Shown here: positions 1 through 8,873 of the stretch, one piece after another
Layout of the letters: each line of letters opens with the position of its first letter
Numbering within the stretch: the first letter of the stretch is position 1
NCBI GenBank assembly: GCA_035628645.1
Contig: DASPJL010000016.1
Location: 1-25,584 of the forward strand
DNA length: 25,584 nt
Reading direction: 5' to 3'
DNA from: DASPJL01 sp035628645
Lineage (GTDB): Bacteria > Bacteroidota > Bacteroidia > Cytophagales > Cyclobacteriaceae
Translations under genes and position numbers: made by a program
The notes under the pieces: generated by a model
What the model was told of the DNA's origin: nothing
The model's input: the letters and a program-made list of their open reading frames with translations, nothing else
Databases searched by the model: none

Positions 1-2325
1 CAAGGCAGAGACGGCATGATTCCAGCCACGGACAATGTAAACAACACACAATCTGCCTGGGGAGCTAAACTAGATCCTAATTTAATGGTTCCGATCTACA
101 ATGGAGAAACTAAGCCCTATGGATTGGTAAATGATAACATCCTGAGCTTTTTCCGCACAGGCTCTACAGCAATAAATACACTTTCATTCTCAGCAGGAAA
201 AGACAAGTCCAATGTGAGAGTTTCAATTTCTGATTTAAGAAATAAAGACATTATTCCTAAAACAGGTTTAACGAGAAATACTTTCTTGATCAACAGCAGT
301 GTGGGTTTAGGAAAGAAGTTGACCATCAGTGGGAAAGTTAACTACATTACTGAACGTGTGGATAATAGACCGGCGCTTTCTGACAACCCTAATAATGTAG
401 GCCTTGCGGTGATAGGAATAGCCCCAAATTTTGATCAGCAATGGTTGGCTGAAGGTTACAAAGATGAATTCGGCCGGTACAATGATTGGAACGGAAATAT
501 TTATCGCATAAATCCCTATTGGTCCATAAATGAGATTTCCAACTATTCCAAGAAGGATAGGATTATAGGCTTCCTTCAGGCAAACTATGATTTTACGGAT
601 TGGCTTAGTTTCCAAGTAAGAGGTGGAACAGACTTTTACAACTTCCGGTATACCAATTTTTCTCCTAAAGGAACACCGGTTTGGGAAACAGGCGCTTTAG
701 AAGAAGTGAACAGAAATGTTGCAGAAAACAATTATGAAGCTTTATTAAAGTTTGATAAATCTTTTGGAGAAGACTTCTTTACGACAGCTTTTGTCGGAGG
801 AAATGTTATGCATTATCAATCAGAGGCCTTTACTCAGACAGGGTCAGGAATGGTACTGGAGGATGTGGAGAAAATAACAAACTTCACCAATCAGCAAAAT
901 GGATATGGGTTTTCTGAGAGACAAATCAATTCGGTTTTTGGAGCAATTCAAACAGGATATAAAGGGACTTATTTTGTAGATGCGACCTTCAGGAACGATT
1001 GGTATTCTACTTTGAGAAAAGGTCTTAATTCTTATTTCTATCCTTCTATATCAGGAAGTTTTGTTTTTTCTAATCTTATTCCTCAGATTACGCCACTTTC
1101 CTTTGGTAAGTTAAGGGCATCCTGGGCTTCAGTAGGCGGGGATTATGATCCTTATAATCTAAGTTTAACTTATGGACTCAAGAATTTTTCGCTTTTAGGA
1201 AAACCATTAGGAGAAATTTCGAATACCAGCATTCCAAACCTGGACATAAAACCTACCAGAACTTATTCTTATGAATTCGGTACGGATTTAAAATTCTTTA
1301 ATAATAGACTAGGAGTGGATTTAACTTATTACAACACAAGAACCGTTAATCAAATTATCCCCCTGACCGTACCTTCAACAAGTGGTTATGGCTCTGCAGT
1401 AGTTAATGCAGGAGAAATAAGAAATCAAGGAGCGGAAATAATGATAACAGCTACCCCCCTTAAAAAAAGTGATTTTTCATGGGATGTTATTGTGAATTAT
1501 TCAAGAAACATTAACAGTGTAGTGGAGCTTCACCCACAAGTAAAAGATTACTTACTTGCCAACGCAAGATGGGCCGGAGCCGCGATAATGGCAACAGAAG
1601 GAGCAACTTATGGTGTAATCGTAGGCAAGAAGTTGATGAGGGATCCTGATGGAAATGTAATTCACAATGCGGCCGGGCTTCCAACTTATGGAACCGAGCA
1701 GGAAGTTCTTGGGAAAGGAACCTATGACTGGCTTTCAGGAATAACGAATACATTTTCTTATAAAGGATTCAGATTAAGCGCCTTGATTGATATTAAGGTA
1801 GGCGCTGATGTGTATTCTATGAGCAATGCAATCGCCCATGCAAACGGTACTTCAAAAGAAACCCTTGAAGGCCGTGATGAATGGTATGCGTCAGAAGAAG
1901 CAAGATTGGCTGCAGGGGTAAGTCCTGATGCCTGGACACCGACCGGAGGGTTTGTAGGTAAAGGGGTAATAAATGTTGGAACGGCAGATAACCCACAGTA
2001 TGAAACCAATACGTTAGCTGTTAATCCCCAAGGTTATTGGAATTCAATGTTTGAAGGATCACCTGAACCTTTTATCTATGATGCTACTTATGCAAAATTG
2101 AGGGAACTAACTTTTGGATATACATTCCCTTCAACATTCACAGATAAAACTCCTTTTGAAGGATTATCCTTTTCTTTTGTCGCAAGAAATCTCTTTATCC
2201 TTTATAACAATATTCCAAATGTAGATCCGGAATCAAGTTATAATAATGGAAACGGACAGGGTTTTGAATACGGTTCTATTCCTTCAAGGAGAAGTTTTGG
2301 ATTTAATCTTAATGCCAAATTCTAA
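1..2325 (+). CDS. SusC/RagA-family TonB-dependent outer-membrane transporter, 3' part
   Basis: This is the C-terminal part of a SusC-type transporter; the reading frame is already open at base 1, so the true start lies outside the window. The visible 774 codons are rich in alternating aromatic/polar beta-strand segments typical of the 22-strand barrel. The protein ends in Phe (NLNAKF), as outer-membrane barrel proteins usually do. The signal peptide, carboxypeptidase-like domain and plug are missing because of the window edge. It would import a glycan fragment across the outer membrane, powered by TonB and capped by the SusD-like lipoprotein encoded 19 bases downstream. The class is certain from the pairing; the substrate is not visible. 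The internal ATG at 16 is not the start. Confidence 0.95.
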   Translation, partial: QGRDGMIPATDNVNNTQSAWGAKLDPNLMVPIYNGETKPYGLVNDNILSFFRTGSTAINTLSFSAGKDKSNVRVSISDLRNKDIIPKTGLTRNTFLINSSVGLGKKLTISGKVNYITERVDNRPALSDNPNNVGLAVIGIAPNFDQQWLAEGYKDEFGRYNDWNGNIYRINPYWSINEISNYSKKDRIIGFLQANYDFTDWLSFQVRGGTDFYNFRYTNFSPKGTPVWETGALEEVNRNVAENNYEALLKFDKSFGEDFFTTAFVGGNVMHYQSEAFTQTGSGMVLEDVEKITNFTNQQNGYGFSERQINSVFGAIQTGYKGTYFVDATFRNDWYSTLRKGLNSYFYPSISGSFVFSNLIPQITPLSFGKLRASWASVGGDYDPYNLSLTYGLKNFSLLGKPLGEISNTSIPNLDIKPTRTYSYEFGTDLKFFNNRLGVDLTYYNTRTVNQIIPLTVPSTSGYGSAVVNAGEIRNQGAEIMITATPLKKSDFSWDVIVNYSRNINSVVELHPQVKDYLLANARWAGAAIMATEGATYGVIVGKKLMRDPDGNVIHNAAGLPTYGTEQEVLGKGTYDWLSGITNTFSYKGFRLSALIDIKVGADVYSMSNAIAHANGTSKETLEGRDEWYASEEARLAAGVSPDAWTPTGGFVGKGVINVGTADNPQYETNTLAVNPQGYWNSMFEGSPEPFIYDATYAKLRELTFGYTFPSTFTDKTPFEGLSFSFVARNLFILYNNIPNVDPESSYNNGNGQGFEYGSIPSRRSFGFNLNAKF

Positions 2326-2344
2326 TTTTTAAAATTACCTTATT

Positions 2345-3946
2345 ATGAAAGTACCTAACATATATATAAAATTTTGTACCCTCTTTTTACTTCTCATTCT
2401 GTTCACAGGGTGTAAAGATTTTGAAGAGATGAATCAAAATCCGTCCACCTCTACGGATATGGACCCAAACATTATGCTACCTACCATTCAAATGCAATTA
2501 TCAGGTGGAATGTTTGAGCAATGGCGAAATGGTTTTATCTATTCTGAAGAGTGGATGCAGCATTGGGCGGGAGAATATGCTTCTACAGAATTTGGCGGTA
2601 AAGGTCAAAAAAGTGATGTTTATATGACTGCCTTGTGGGATACTCAATATCCCAGGGAAGTGAAAAATGTGGTGGATATGGTCATCAGGACAACAGATGA
2701 TGAAACGAAAGTAAACATCAATGCGGTTTCCAGGATCATGAAGACTTATATTTTCTCAAGATTAACCGACCTTTATGGAGATCTTCCTTATTTTGAAGCA
2801 GGTACAGGATATTACAACAATGTTCTTGCACCTAAATATGATCCTCAACAGGATATTTATAATGACTTCTTTCTTGAACTTGATAAAGCAACAAAGGCGC
2901 TGGATGCTTCAAAAGATCCAATTACTCAGGATCTTTATTTTAATGGGGATATTTCTAAATGGAAAAAATTTGGAAATTCATTGAGATTGAGATTGGCAAT
3001 GAGATTGACCAAAGCGGACATTGCAAAAGCGCAAACAGAAGCAGAAGCCGCTATTGCAGGTGGAACAATGGAAAGCAATGGAGATATGGCGGTTATGCAA
3101 CACATTGATGTTCCTTTTGGAGGGGATGTATTTGGAGGCAATGGTACTTCCTATGTTTTCATGAACAGTTCTCCTGCTGAAAGTACGTTTAGAATTTCCA
3201 CTACGCTTGCTGATTATCTTGTAAATACTTCTGACCCCAGACTTAGGATATTTGCTGCTTCTTACCTAAAAGACGAGAATCGTACTGATGTAACGGATGC
3301 GGTATTAGCCTCTTTGGGAAGTTATCAGGATATGTCCTTGCTTCCAAGCAAATTTTTATATGAAGCTACTGGTGGTCCAATTACAGTTGATGTAAACGGA
3401 ACACCAACAGAAATAGCCAGAGCGTATCAGTTAATGCAGCCTTCAAAATATATTTCAAAAATAGATGCGCCTTATGTGATGATGAGCTATGCAGAGGTAG
3501 AATTGTGGAAAGCAGAAGCAGCTTTCAGAGGATGGAACACAGGCGCTTCGGCAGCGGACCATTTTAGCAAAGCATTAGATGCAGGTGTAAAGCAAATGAC
3601 TGTTTACGGAGCTCCGGAAGTTGCTCAGTCAGCCGTTGATAATTTTGTCGCTGCCAATCCTCTGACTGCAGGAAAAGAACTAGAGCAAATTAATTCACAA
3701 TTGTGGGTGAATTTTGTAATGAACGGACAAGAAGCTTATGCCAACTGGAGAAGATCAGGTTTTCCTGCCTTGATATATCCAAATCCGGTTCCCGGTGTAA
3801 ATCAATCCAATGGTCAGATTCCAAGAAGGATGCAGTATCCTGTTAACGAATATCTGCTTAACGGAGCGAACGTGGCCGAAGCTGTTGCCAGGATTCCTGG
3901 TGGAGCGGACGACTGGACAGCGCGAGTATGGTGGGACAAAGAATAA
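2345..3946 (+). CDS. SusD/RagB-like glycan-binding outer-membrane lipoprotein
   Basis: A 533-residue surface lipoprotein that binds a glycan and forms the lid of the SusC barrel encoded just upstream. The N terminus has a hydrophobic segment followed by a lipobox, LFTGC, giving lipidated Cys23. The acidic CKDFEE just after it fits Bacteroidota surface-export signals. The length and the helix-rich TPR-like character fit the SusD family. The wording NQNPSTSTDMDPNIMLP near the N terminus, and the late QLWVNFVMNGQEAYANWRRSGFP-type region (about residues 455-480), resemble the SusD-like 2 subgroup. Start ATG 2345 follows the SusC stop by 19 bases, so the two are co-transcribed. Specificity cannot be read from sequence; the neighbouring GH18-like protein suggests a GlcNAc-containing glycan. 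Confidence 0.93.
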   Translation: MKVPNIYIKFCTLFLLLILFTGCKDFEEMNQNPSTSTDMDPNIMLPTIQMQLSGGMFEQWRNGFIYSEEWMQHWAGEYASTEFGGKGQKSDVYMTALWDTQYPREVKNVVDMVIRTTDDETKVNINAVSRIMKTYIFSRLTDLYGDLPYFEAGTGYYNNVLAPKYDPQQDIYNDFFLELDKATKALDASKDPITQDLYFNGDISKWKKFGNSLRLRLAMRLTKADIAKAQTEAEAAIAGGTMESNGDMAVMQHIDVPFGGDVFGGNGTSYVFMNSSPAESTFRISTTLADYLVNTSDPRLRIFAASYLKDENRTDVTDAVLASLGSYQDMSLLPSKFLYEATGGPITVDVNGTPTEIARAYQLMQPSKYISKIDAPYVMMSYAEVELWKAEAAFRGWNTGASAADHFSKALDAGVKQMTVYGAPEVAQSAVDNFVAANPLTAGKELEQINSQLWVNFVMNGQEAYANWRRSGFPALIYPNPVPGVNQSNGQIPRRMQYPVNEYLLNGANVAEAVARIPGGADDWTARVWWDKE

Positions 3947-3975
3947 ATGGATGATCACTATTTAAACAGAAAAAA

Positions 3976-5328
3976 ATGAAAAATTTAAGATATATATTAA
4001 TTATACAACTCGCCTTTGCACTACTCTTCTCGGGTTGTAAAGAAGAGGATACGAATCCTGTATTTACCGATGATGCCATTCCAAGAATATTTGGTTGGTC
4101 AACTGATAATATCTATACCACCAATATTACGGATACCCTCTCCATAGGCCTGAAGGTGTCTCCTTCCGAAGGAGCTACATATGAATGGACTGTAGATGGG
4201 CAATCCGTCGGGAACTCTACAACCTTGGAATACCTCTTTTCAGAACCCAAAAGTTACGCTGTAAAATTCGCCGTAACCAGAAATGGAGTAACGAACTCAA
4301 GAGAGGCAGAAGTGATAGTAATCAAACCATTCGTGCCAAAAACCTATACTAAAAAGATGGTAGGGTTTTTAACTGGCGCGGGGACTTTGGCCGATGTAGA
4401 TATGGCCAATCTTACTCATTTGGTTATTTCATCAGCGGTAGTGGGACAAATTGAAGGAAGTGAGGCGGTGGTAGATACTTCATTTGCCGCAGGCATGGGC
4501 CTTTCGCTTCTTGTAAAAGCTGCCCATAATGCTGGTGTCTACGTAATGTTGGATGTTACAGGTAAAGTAGTGCCTGTAAATGGCGGAGGATTTTATGCAG
4601 ATTATGGCTTTGCCAATGTAATAGCCGATCCTGCAAAACAGGCAAAAGCAATAGAAACAATAATGAAATTTGCTACAGACAATAATCTTGATGGGGTAAA
4701 TCTTTATGTAAATAACTCTTCTGAAGGTAGTCTTGGGCCAGTAGATGATGCAAAGCTGGCGGCCTTTTTCAAGGCAGTGGCTGCGGCAAGGCCTGAAGGA
4801 CCTAATGGGAAATTTTTCCTGACAGCCTCAGTTCCGGGCGGCTGGACAACAAGCGCTTTCAAAAGCATTGCCACTGTAGAAGAAGTTGATTGGGTAAATA
4901 TTCAGCCTTACAGATATGAAGACTTGGCGCCAACGGATCATGGTCCGTTATGGGCTGCAAATGACCTTGCTGCCACCTGGATGAGCTTTGGATTACCTAA
5001 GGAGAAAATTGTGATCGGATTCCCTGCTTTCGGACTTCATTATTTTATGCCTAAAGACGGCACAGAAGTAGGTTGGGGCAATTTATGGATGTTCACTGCC
5101 TATAAAAGCTTTAAAGAGATCTTGACACTCGATGCCAATGCACATACCAAAGACAAACTGGATGTTGACGATGGTATATACTACGACGGACATCCGAAAA
5201 TTCAGCAAAAAGCACAACTGGTTTTGGATAATGATTTTGGTGGATTGATGATATGGAGCCTTGAAAGTGATACCAGAGCTCCTGAAAAATCTTTACTAAA
5301 GACTGCAAATGCTGCTTTGGGAAATTAA
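3976..5328 (+). CDS. GH18-like lipoprotein lacking the catalytic motif; probable surface glycan-binding protein
   Basis: A 450-residue lipoprotein with lipobox FSGC (Cys21) and an acidic tail CKEED. Residues about 45-118 look like a PKD/Ig-like domain (TYEWTVDG, PKSYAVKFAV). Residues about 125-449 look like a GH18 chitinase/endo-beta-N-acetylglucosaminidase TIM barrel: KKMVGFLTGAG start, VDWVNIQPYRYED where active enzymes have a Tyr-bearing strand, and a final MIWSLESD strand with conserved Trp. The active-site motif DGxDxDxE reads DGVNLYVN at 239-246: both later aspartates and the general-acid glutamate are replaced (N242, Y244, N246). It is therefore probably not a hydrolase by the usual substrate-assisted mechanism and may instead bind a GlcNAc-type glycan for the upstream SusC/SusD pair. 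It is last in that operon, 29 bases after susD. Confidence 0.8.
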   Translation: MKNLRYILIIQLAFALLFSGCKEEDTNPVFTDDAIPRIFGWSTDNIYTTNITDTLSIGLKVSPSEGATYEWTVDGQSVGNSTTLEYLFSEPKSYAVKFAVTRNGVTNSREAEVIVIKPFVPKTYTKKMVGFLTGAGTLADVDMANLTHLVISSAVVGQIEGSEAVVDTSFAAGMGLSLLVKAAHNAGVYVMLDVTGKVVPVNGGGFYADYGFANVIADPAKQAKAIETIMKFATDNNLDGVNLYVNNSSEGSLGPVDDAKLAAFFKAVAAARPEGPNGKFFLTASVPGGWTTSAFKSIATVEEVDWVNIQPYRYEDLAPTDHGPLWAANDLAATWMSFGLPKEKIVIGFPAFGLHYFMPKDGTEVGWGNLWMFTAYKSFKEILTLDANAHTKDKLDVDDGIYYDGHPKIQQKAQLVLDNDFGGLMIWSLESDTRAPEKSLLKTANAALGN

Positions 5329-5337
5329 CCTTATCAT

Positions 5338-5379
5338 AAAACCGGCTTTGCTAATTTTTAAATGATCAAGGCTGGTTTT
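5338..5379 (+). terminator. Stem-loop after the GH18-like gene
   Basis: Bases 5338-5350 (AAAACCGGCTTTG) pair with 5367-5379 (CAAGGCTGGTTTT), giving a 13-bp stem with G-U wobbles and a 16-base loop, 10 bases after the stop codon. The 3' arm ends in UUUU, but no longer U-tract follows, so it may be a weak terminator or mRNA-end stabiliser acting before the stronger hairpin downstream. Confidence 0.5.
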
Positions 5380-5431
5380 AATAGCGAAGTAGAAAGAGTC
5401 ATTAAACAATTCTGAAATAGTTTATATAAAA

Positions 5432-5460
5432 GAAGCCGGGATTTCCCGGCTTCCTTATTT
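5432..5460 (+). terminator. Strong, probably bidirectional intrinsic terminator
   Basis: GAAGCCGGG (5432-5440) and CCCGGCTTC (5445-5453) form a GC-rich 9-bp stem (10 if A5441-T5444 pairs) with a very short loop, followed by TTATTT on the plus strand. Read on the minus strand, the same stem is followed by TTTTATATAAA. It sits between the converging GH18-like gene and the minus-strand cold-shock gene and can serve both. Confidence 0.8.
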
Positions 5461-5507
5461 ATCTGCAATAAATCCGAGTAATTTCTGACGATCAGAAATA
5501 TCGGTAA

Positions 5508-5702
5508 TTAAAGTTTCTCCACATTCACTGCATTAAGGCCTTTTTTGCCTCTTACTACTTCAAAGGAAACTTTGTCATTTTCTCTGACCTCATCTACCAA
5601 TCCACTTACATGGACAAAAGTTTCTTCATCTGAATTGTCGTGTTTAATAAAACCAAATCCTTTAGCATCGTTAAAGAATTTCACTGTACCTTGTTGTTGC
5701 AT
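5508..5702 (-). CDS. Cold-shock domain protein (first copy)
   Basis: A 64-residue single cold-shock domain, an OB fold that binds single-stranded RNA/DNA and acts as an RNA chaperone in the cytoplasm. RNP1 is intact as KGFGFI (14-19) and RNP2 reads TFVHVS (28-33), where VFVHFS is typical. GTVKFFN at the N terminus is the classic start. It is closely similar to the second copy at 10979-11173 (shared VRENDKV, RGKKG and NAVNV). It lies 39 bases downstream of the small RRM gene on the same strand and may share its transcript. Its end faces the strong hairpin at 5432-5460. Confidence 0.96.
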   Translation of the reverse strand: MQQQGTVKFFNDAKGFGFIKHDNSDEETFVHVSGLVDEVRENDKVSFEVVRGKKGLNAVNVEKL

Positions 5703-5741
5703 TACTTTACTTTTTTTAATTATTAAATTGATATTTATTAT

Positions 5742-5981
5742 TTAGTCTTCTCTTCTGTTTACCATTATTCTTTTACCGAAAAACGATTTATTGTTTAAGC
5801 TTTTGATGGCGTTCAATGCATCCTCTTCTGATACCATTTCTACAAACCCAAAACCTCTGAATTTTCCAGTATAAGAATCTTTCACCACTTTTACTGAATT
5901 TACTAACCCAAACTCGGTAAAGATTTTATGCAGATTGTTCTCATCCATCTGTTTACTCAAGTTTCCTATAAAAATATTCAT
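5742..5981 (-). CDS. Small single-RRM RNA-binding protein (first copy)
   Basis: A 79-residue protein consisting of one RNA recognition motif. RNP2 is IFIGNL (3-8) and RNP1 is RGFGFVEM, both intact with their RNA-stacking aromatics. The protein ends soon after the last strand (KRIMVNRRED). Such stand-alone RRM proteins occur in Bacteroidota and cyanobacteria, several of the latter being cold-induced; they bind single-stranded RNA and may act post-transcriptionally. It is upstream of the cold-shock gene on the same strand, 39 bases apart, and a paralogue lies at 8874-9116. Targets cannot be inferred. Confidence 0.93.
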   Translation of the reverse strand: MNIFIGNLSKQMDENNLHKIFTEFGLVNSVKVVKDSYTGKFRGFGFVEMVSEEDALNAIKSLNNKSFFGKRIMVNRRED

Positions 5982-6381
5982 GTTTTGTTATTTATAATTA
6001 ATGATGATAATCTAAGTAAGAGTGAATTATTAGCTGAAATGTAGGTATTGTTACAGGACAGGGAAAAAGAGGCACAAATGCTTATGATGGAAATTTAAGC
6101 GTTTTAAAGCATTATCTCCCTTAAAATCACAAATTAAAAGATAATGTCCTTAAGTTTAACCTCCCTTTTTTAATTGTTACTTAATAACATCTATTGGGCT
6201 ACCTTCTTTAAAACAGGTATCTTATCAAAATAAACTTCCACCGAATTATAAAATTTTAAGTAAAACAAGTTGGGTTCCATTTGAATAAGTAAATTTTTTT
6301 CCTGAGGGGTAAGTTGATAATCCATTAGCACTCCTACGTCGATGTTTATGTTTGGTTTTATAAATTATTCTCGCTTTAGAA
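5982..6381. other. Intergenic region, 400 bases, no gene supported
   Basis: AT-rich spacer between the small RRM gene and the methyltransferase, both on the minus strand. It must hold the promoter and leader of the RRM gene, but no convincing TTTG...TAnnTTTG pair was found. A 61-codon minus-strand frame at 6246-6431 overlaps the methyltransferase end and has no recognisable protein character. Confidence 0.6.
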
Positions 6382-7284
6382 TTATATCTTTTCAAAGACA
6401 AATCTAAAATGATCCATTGTTTCTCTTTCAAAGCAAACTTTATTAGGACTGACCTTAAACACTGCTATCTGGTGCCTGAACTCGCTGTTTGTCAAATAGC
6501 TTGGAATAAGTGAAGCATAAAGCCAGTATTTTTTTAGGTTGAATTTCCTAAAAGCTTTTCTCCATCTTTTAATGGTTTCAATATAATCTAACCTGCCGCT
6601 GCTTTTAGATACAAGTTTAAAATAAGGCTCTGCATTTTTTATCACCTGTGAATCTCCGTAAGGAAGCCATGAACCGGGAAATTCTTTGATCATTAAACCC
6701 AGTGTATAAGAATCTATATTGCTTTTGTCGTCTACTGTAATTTTTTCCAAAGGCAACATATTTTTGCTGAAGACCATAGTTTGCATATAAAATCTTCCTC
6801 CTTCAGGAAGTAACGCATGCAAACTTTTGAAAAAATTGGAATAAATTTCATCTTGTTTACCTGCTTTGTATTCCTCTATCGAACAAAAATGTTCGAGCCC
6901 ACCAATACAGGTGATGGCGTCAAAAATGCCATAGTCTTCAGGAGTAATTGTTCTACAATCCTTTACACTTACATCCAGTCCATTTTTTACACAAGCTTCA
7001 GCTTGTCCTGTTGATAAGGTTACTCCTTTTCCATTGGCGCCCAGTTTCTTTATGTAGTTGAGAAAAGGTCCCCATCCACAAGCCATGTCTAGCGCTTTAG
7101 TGCCTTTTTTTATATTTAGGCTTTCTGCGATGAATTTATGTTTTCTTTCCTGAGCTTCCTGAATGGAAAGTGAAAAATCGCCGTCGAATTTGGCCCCGCT
7201 ATAATCTCCTGTTTCTCCTAAACTTAACCTGAATATTTTATCAATTGTAGTATAAGTAAAGTCAAGGTCTTCTTTGTTGGCCAT
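6382..7284 (-). CDS. Cyclopropane-fatty-acid-synthase-like SAM methyltransferase
   Basis: A 300-residue protein of the mycolic-acid/cyclopropane synthase family. These enzymes transfer a methylene or methyl group from S-adenosylmethionine to an unsaturated acyl chain in membrane lipids. Visible marks are YSGAKF followed by SLSIQEAQERK (about 28-47, the substrate-side N-terminal signature), SAM motif I ALDMACGWG (64-72) and GGLEHF (127-132), where cyclopropane synthases carry a conserved E-H pair. It is shorter than E. coli Cfa (about 380 residues) because the N-terminal extension is missing, so methylation of another lipid or small molecule is possible. The gene directly follows the fatty-acid desaturase on the same strand (119-base gap). 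The product of one enzyme, a double bond, is the substrate class of the other. Confidence 0.8.
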   Translation of the reverse strand: MANKEDLDFTYTTIDKIFRLSLGETGDYSGAKFDGDFSLSIQEAQERKHKFIAESLNIKKGTKALDMACGWGPFLNYIKKLGANGKGVTLSTGQAEACVKNGLDVSVKDCRTITPEDYGIFDAITCIGGLEHFCSIEEYKAGKQDEIYSNFFKSLHALLPEGGRFYMQTMVFSKNMLPLEKITVDDKSNIDSYTLGLMIKEFPGSWLPYGDSQVIKNAEPYFKLVSKSSGRLDYIETIKRWRKAFRKFNLKKYWLYASLIPSYLTNSEFRHQIAVFKVSPNKVCFERETMDHFRFVFEKI

Positions 7285-7403
7285 TAATATTGTGTTTAAA
7301 TTATGTAAAATATAAAGATTGTATCAATCTGATTTTTGATGAAAAAAACCTGATTGATTTTTTAAAATGAGAGACGAAGAATAATAGCTGTAAAGCGGTC
7401 TGA

Positions 7404-8474
7404 CTATGCTTTTCCTAACCTTTTCAAATGCATTAAATGGGAATAAAAAGCGCTTATAAAGGAAGAATATTCTATGTAAGCGATGTCAAATTCCTTACAG
7501 GTTTCCTTTACTATTTTATTTATTTTAGGATAATGTATGTGACTTATTTTTGGAAACAGGTGATGCTCGACCTGAAAGTTTAGCCCTCCCAGTAACCAGG
7601 AAATAATTTTGCTGTTGGTACCGAAATTAGCTGTAGTAACCAGTTGATGAATGGCCCATTCATTTTCAATTTTATGGGTAGCATCATCCGGTTTTGGAAA
7701 GCTCGTGCCTTCCACTACATGAGCTAGTTGAAATACAATACTGATAAAAAGACCGCAAACAAAAGATACGATAAGATATCCCAGCGCTGCTTTTACAAAG
7801 CCAACCATAATGATCGGTAGTACCATATAAACCATTATATAGGAAAGCTTGGTTGCCCAAAAAACGAAATGTTCTTTAAAAGTCAGGTTTTTAAGCTGCG
7901 ATCCCTGGGCTACTTTGCGGGAGAAATATTTTTCAAAATCCTGGTAAAAGATCCATGCAAGATAAGAGATACCGTAAAGAAATATCCAGTAAACGAATTG
8001 AAATCTATGAAACCAACGTCTGGGTTGGTTGTCATTAACCCTCATGAAAGGCTCTATGTCAATATCCGAATCTAATCCTTCAATATTTGTGTAAGTGTGA
8101 TGATTGATGTTATGTTTTATTTTCCAGAAAAAGGAGTTGGCGCCAAGGACATTGAGAAAATAAGCGGAAACGTTGTTTAGCCATTTATGTTTTGAAAAGG
8201 TTTGGTGTCCTCCTTCATGGGAAATATTAAAACCAATAATGGCAAAATTTATTCCCAGCAAAGCACACAAAAGTATGGATAAGAAGGCACCAGGAGTATA
8301 AAATACCAATATTATGTAAAGGAAAATGGCTAAGCTAACCTGGAAAATGCTCTTCAAGTAAAGCGGCACATTTCCGGCTCTATGAATTTTATTGCTTTCA
8401 AAATATTCATCCACCCTCTTTTTTAGGGACTGGAAAAAGGGACTTTGTGTATTATTAAAACTTACTTTAGACAT
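7404..8474 (-). CDS. Membrane fatty-acid (acyl-lipid/acyl-CoA) desaturase
   Basis: A 356-residue integral-membrane di-iron desaturase that introduces a cis double bond into fatty acyl chains with O2 and an electron donor. All three histidine boxes are present: HEGGH (86-90), HNINHH (121-126) and QVEHH (301-305). The Q in the third box is typical of front-end (delta-5/delta-6-like) desaturases. Hydrophobic pairs at about 42-82 and 210-250 give the usual four-helix topology. There is no fused cytochrome b5 domain, so a ferredoxin or separate donor is needed. Desaturation raises membrane fluidity and is a known cold response, consistent with the adjacent cold-shock, RRM and helicase genes. Regiospecificity is not readable. 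Confidence 0.93.
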   Translation of the reverse strand: MSKVSFNNTQSPFFQSLKKRVDEYFESNKIHRAGNVPLYLKSIFQVSLAIFLYIILVFYTPGAFLSILLCALLGINFAIIGFNISHEGGHQTFSKHKWLNNVSAYFLNVLGANSFFWKIKHNINHHTYTNIEGLDSDIDIEPFMRVNDNQPRRWFHRFQFVYWIFLYGISYLAWIFYQDFEKYFSRKVAQGSQLKNLTFKEHFVFWATKLSYIMVYMVLPIIMVGFVKAALGYLIVSFVCGLFISIVFQLAHVVEGTSFPKPDDATHKIENEWAIHQLVTTANFGTNSKIISWLLGGLNFQVEHHLFPKISHIHYPKINKIVKETCKEFDIAYIEYSSFISAFYSHLMHLKRLGKA

Positions 8475-8873
8475 ACCTGTTTGTTATTGCATTTATTAGA
8501 AGAATTAAGTTCTCTATTATACACGATTTTAAAGAATTTTTTTAAAGGTTTTTGCCAAGGATTGATGAATATTTAAGAGAGGCTGTCCAAAAAGTCTTCC
8601 AGAACTTATTTCGGGATCTTTAAGTCATTTAATAATAGATGCTTAAGATGATAAAATAAATTCAGCACAACAGAAAAACGTACTTTTGGAACACCCCCTT
8701 TTAAGTCTTGTGAATTTAGTTGCCATTCATGCATCTATCCATCAAATGACTTTAGGTTCATTGCTTCCCCTGAAATCTCACCCTACCTGTAAAACTTAAG
8801 AGATTTTTCGTAATGCATCCTTTTAATTAGTTGCATGAGCACATCAATTAATTAGCACATTTTATTGTGTACT
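8475..8873. other. Intergenic region with a degenerate repeat element
   Basis: About 400 bases between the second RRM gene and the desaturase, both on the minus strand. It contains the 120-base element annotated at 8579-8698 and presumably the desaturase promoter next to 8475. No open frame of convincing protein character was seen. Confidence 0.6.
8579..8698. repeat. Degenerate MITE-like or insertion-sequence-end element with terminal inverted repeats
   Basis: The left end GAGGCTGTCCAAAAAGT (8579-8595) is approximately the reverse complement of the right end ACTTTTGGAACACCCCC (8682-8698). Inside, GAACTTATTTC near 8602 is partly mirrored by AAATAAATTC near 8654, so the whole element folds on itself. 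GAGGCTGTCC-type termini are common at ends of insertion sequences and their non-autonomous derivatives. No transposase fragment is visible in the 120 bases, which points to a decayed non-autonomous copy. Confidence 0.5.

Noticed and set aside
6246..6431. 61-codon minus-strand frame downstream of the methyltransferase
   Set aside because: It overlaps the methyltransferase 3' end in another frame, and its Lys/Ser/Tyr-rich composition has no protein-family character.
7310..7365. ATCAATC...GATTGAT hairpin between desaturase and methyltransferase
   Set aside because: Only 7 bp of pairing around a long loop with no clear U-tract on the minus strand; the two genes may well be co-transcribed through it.
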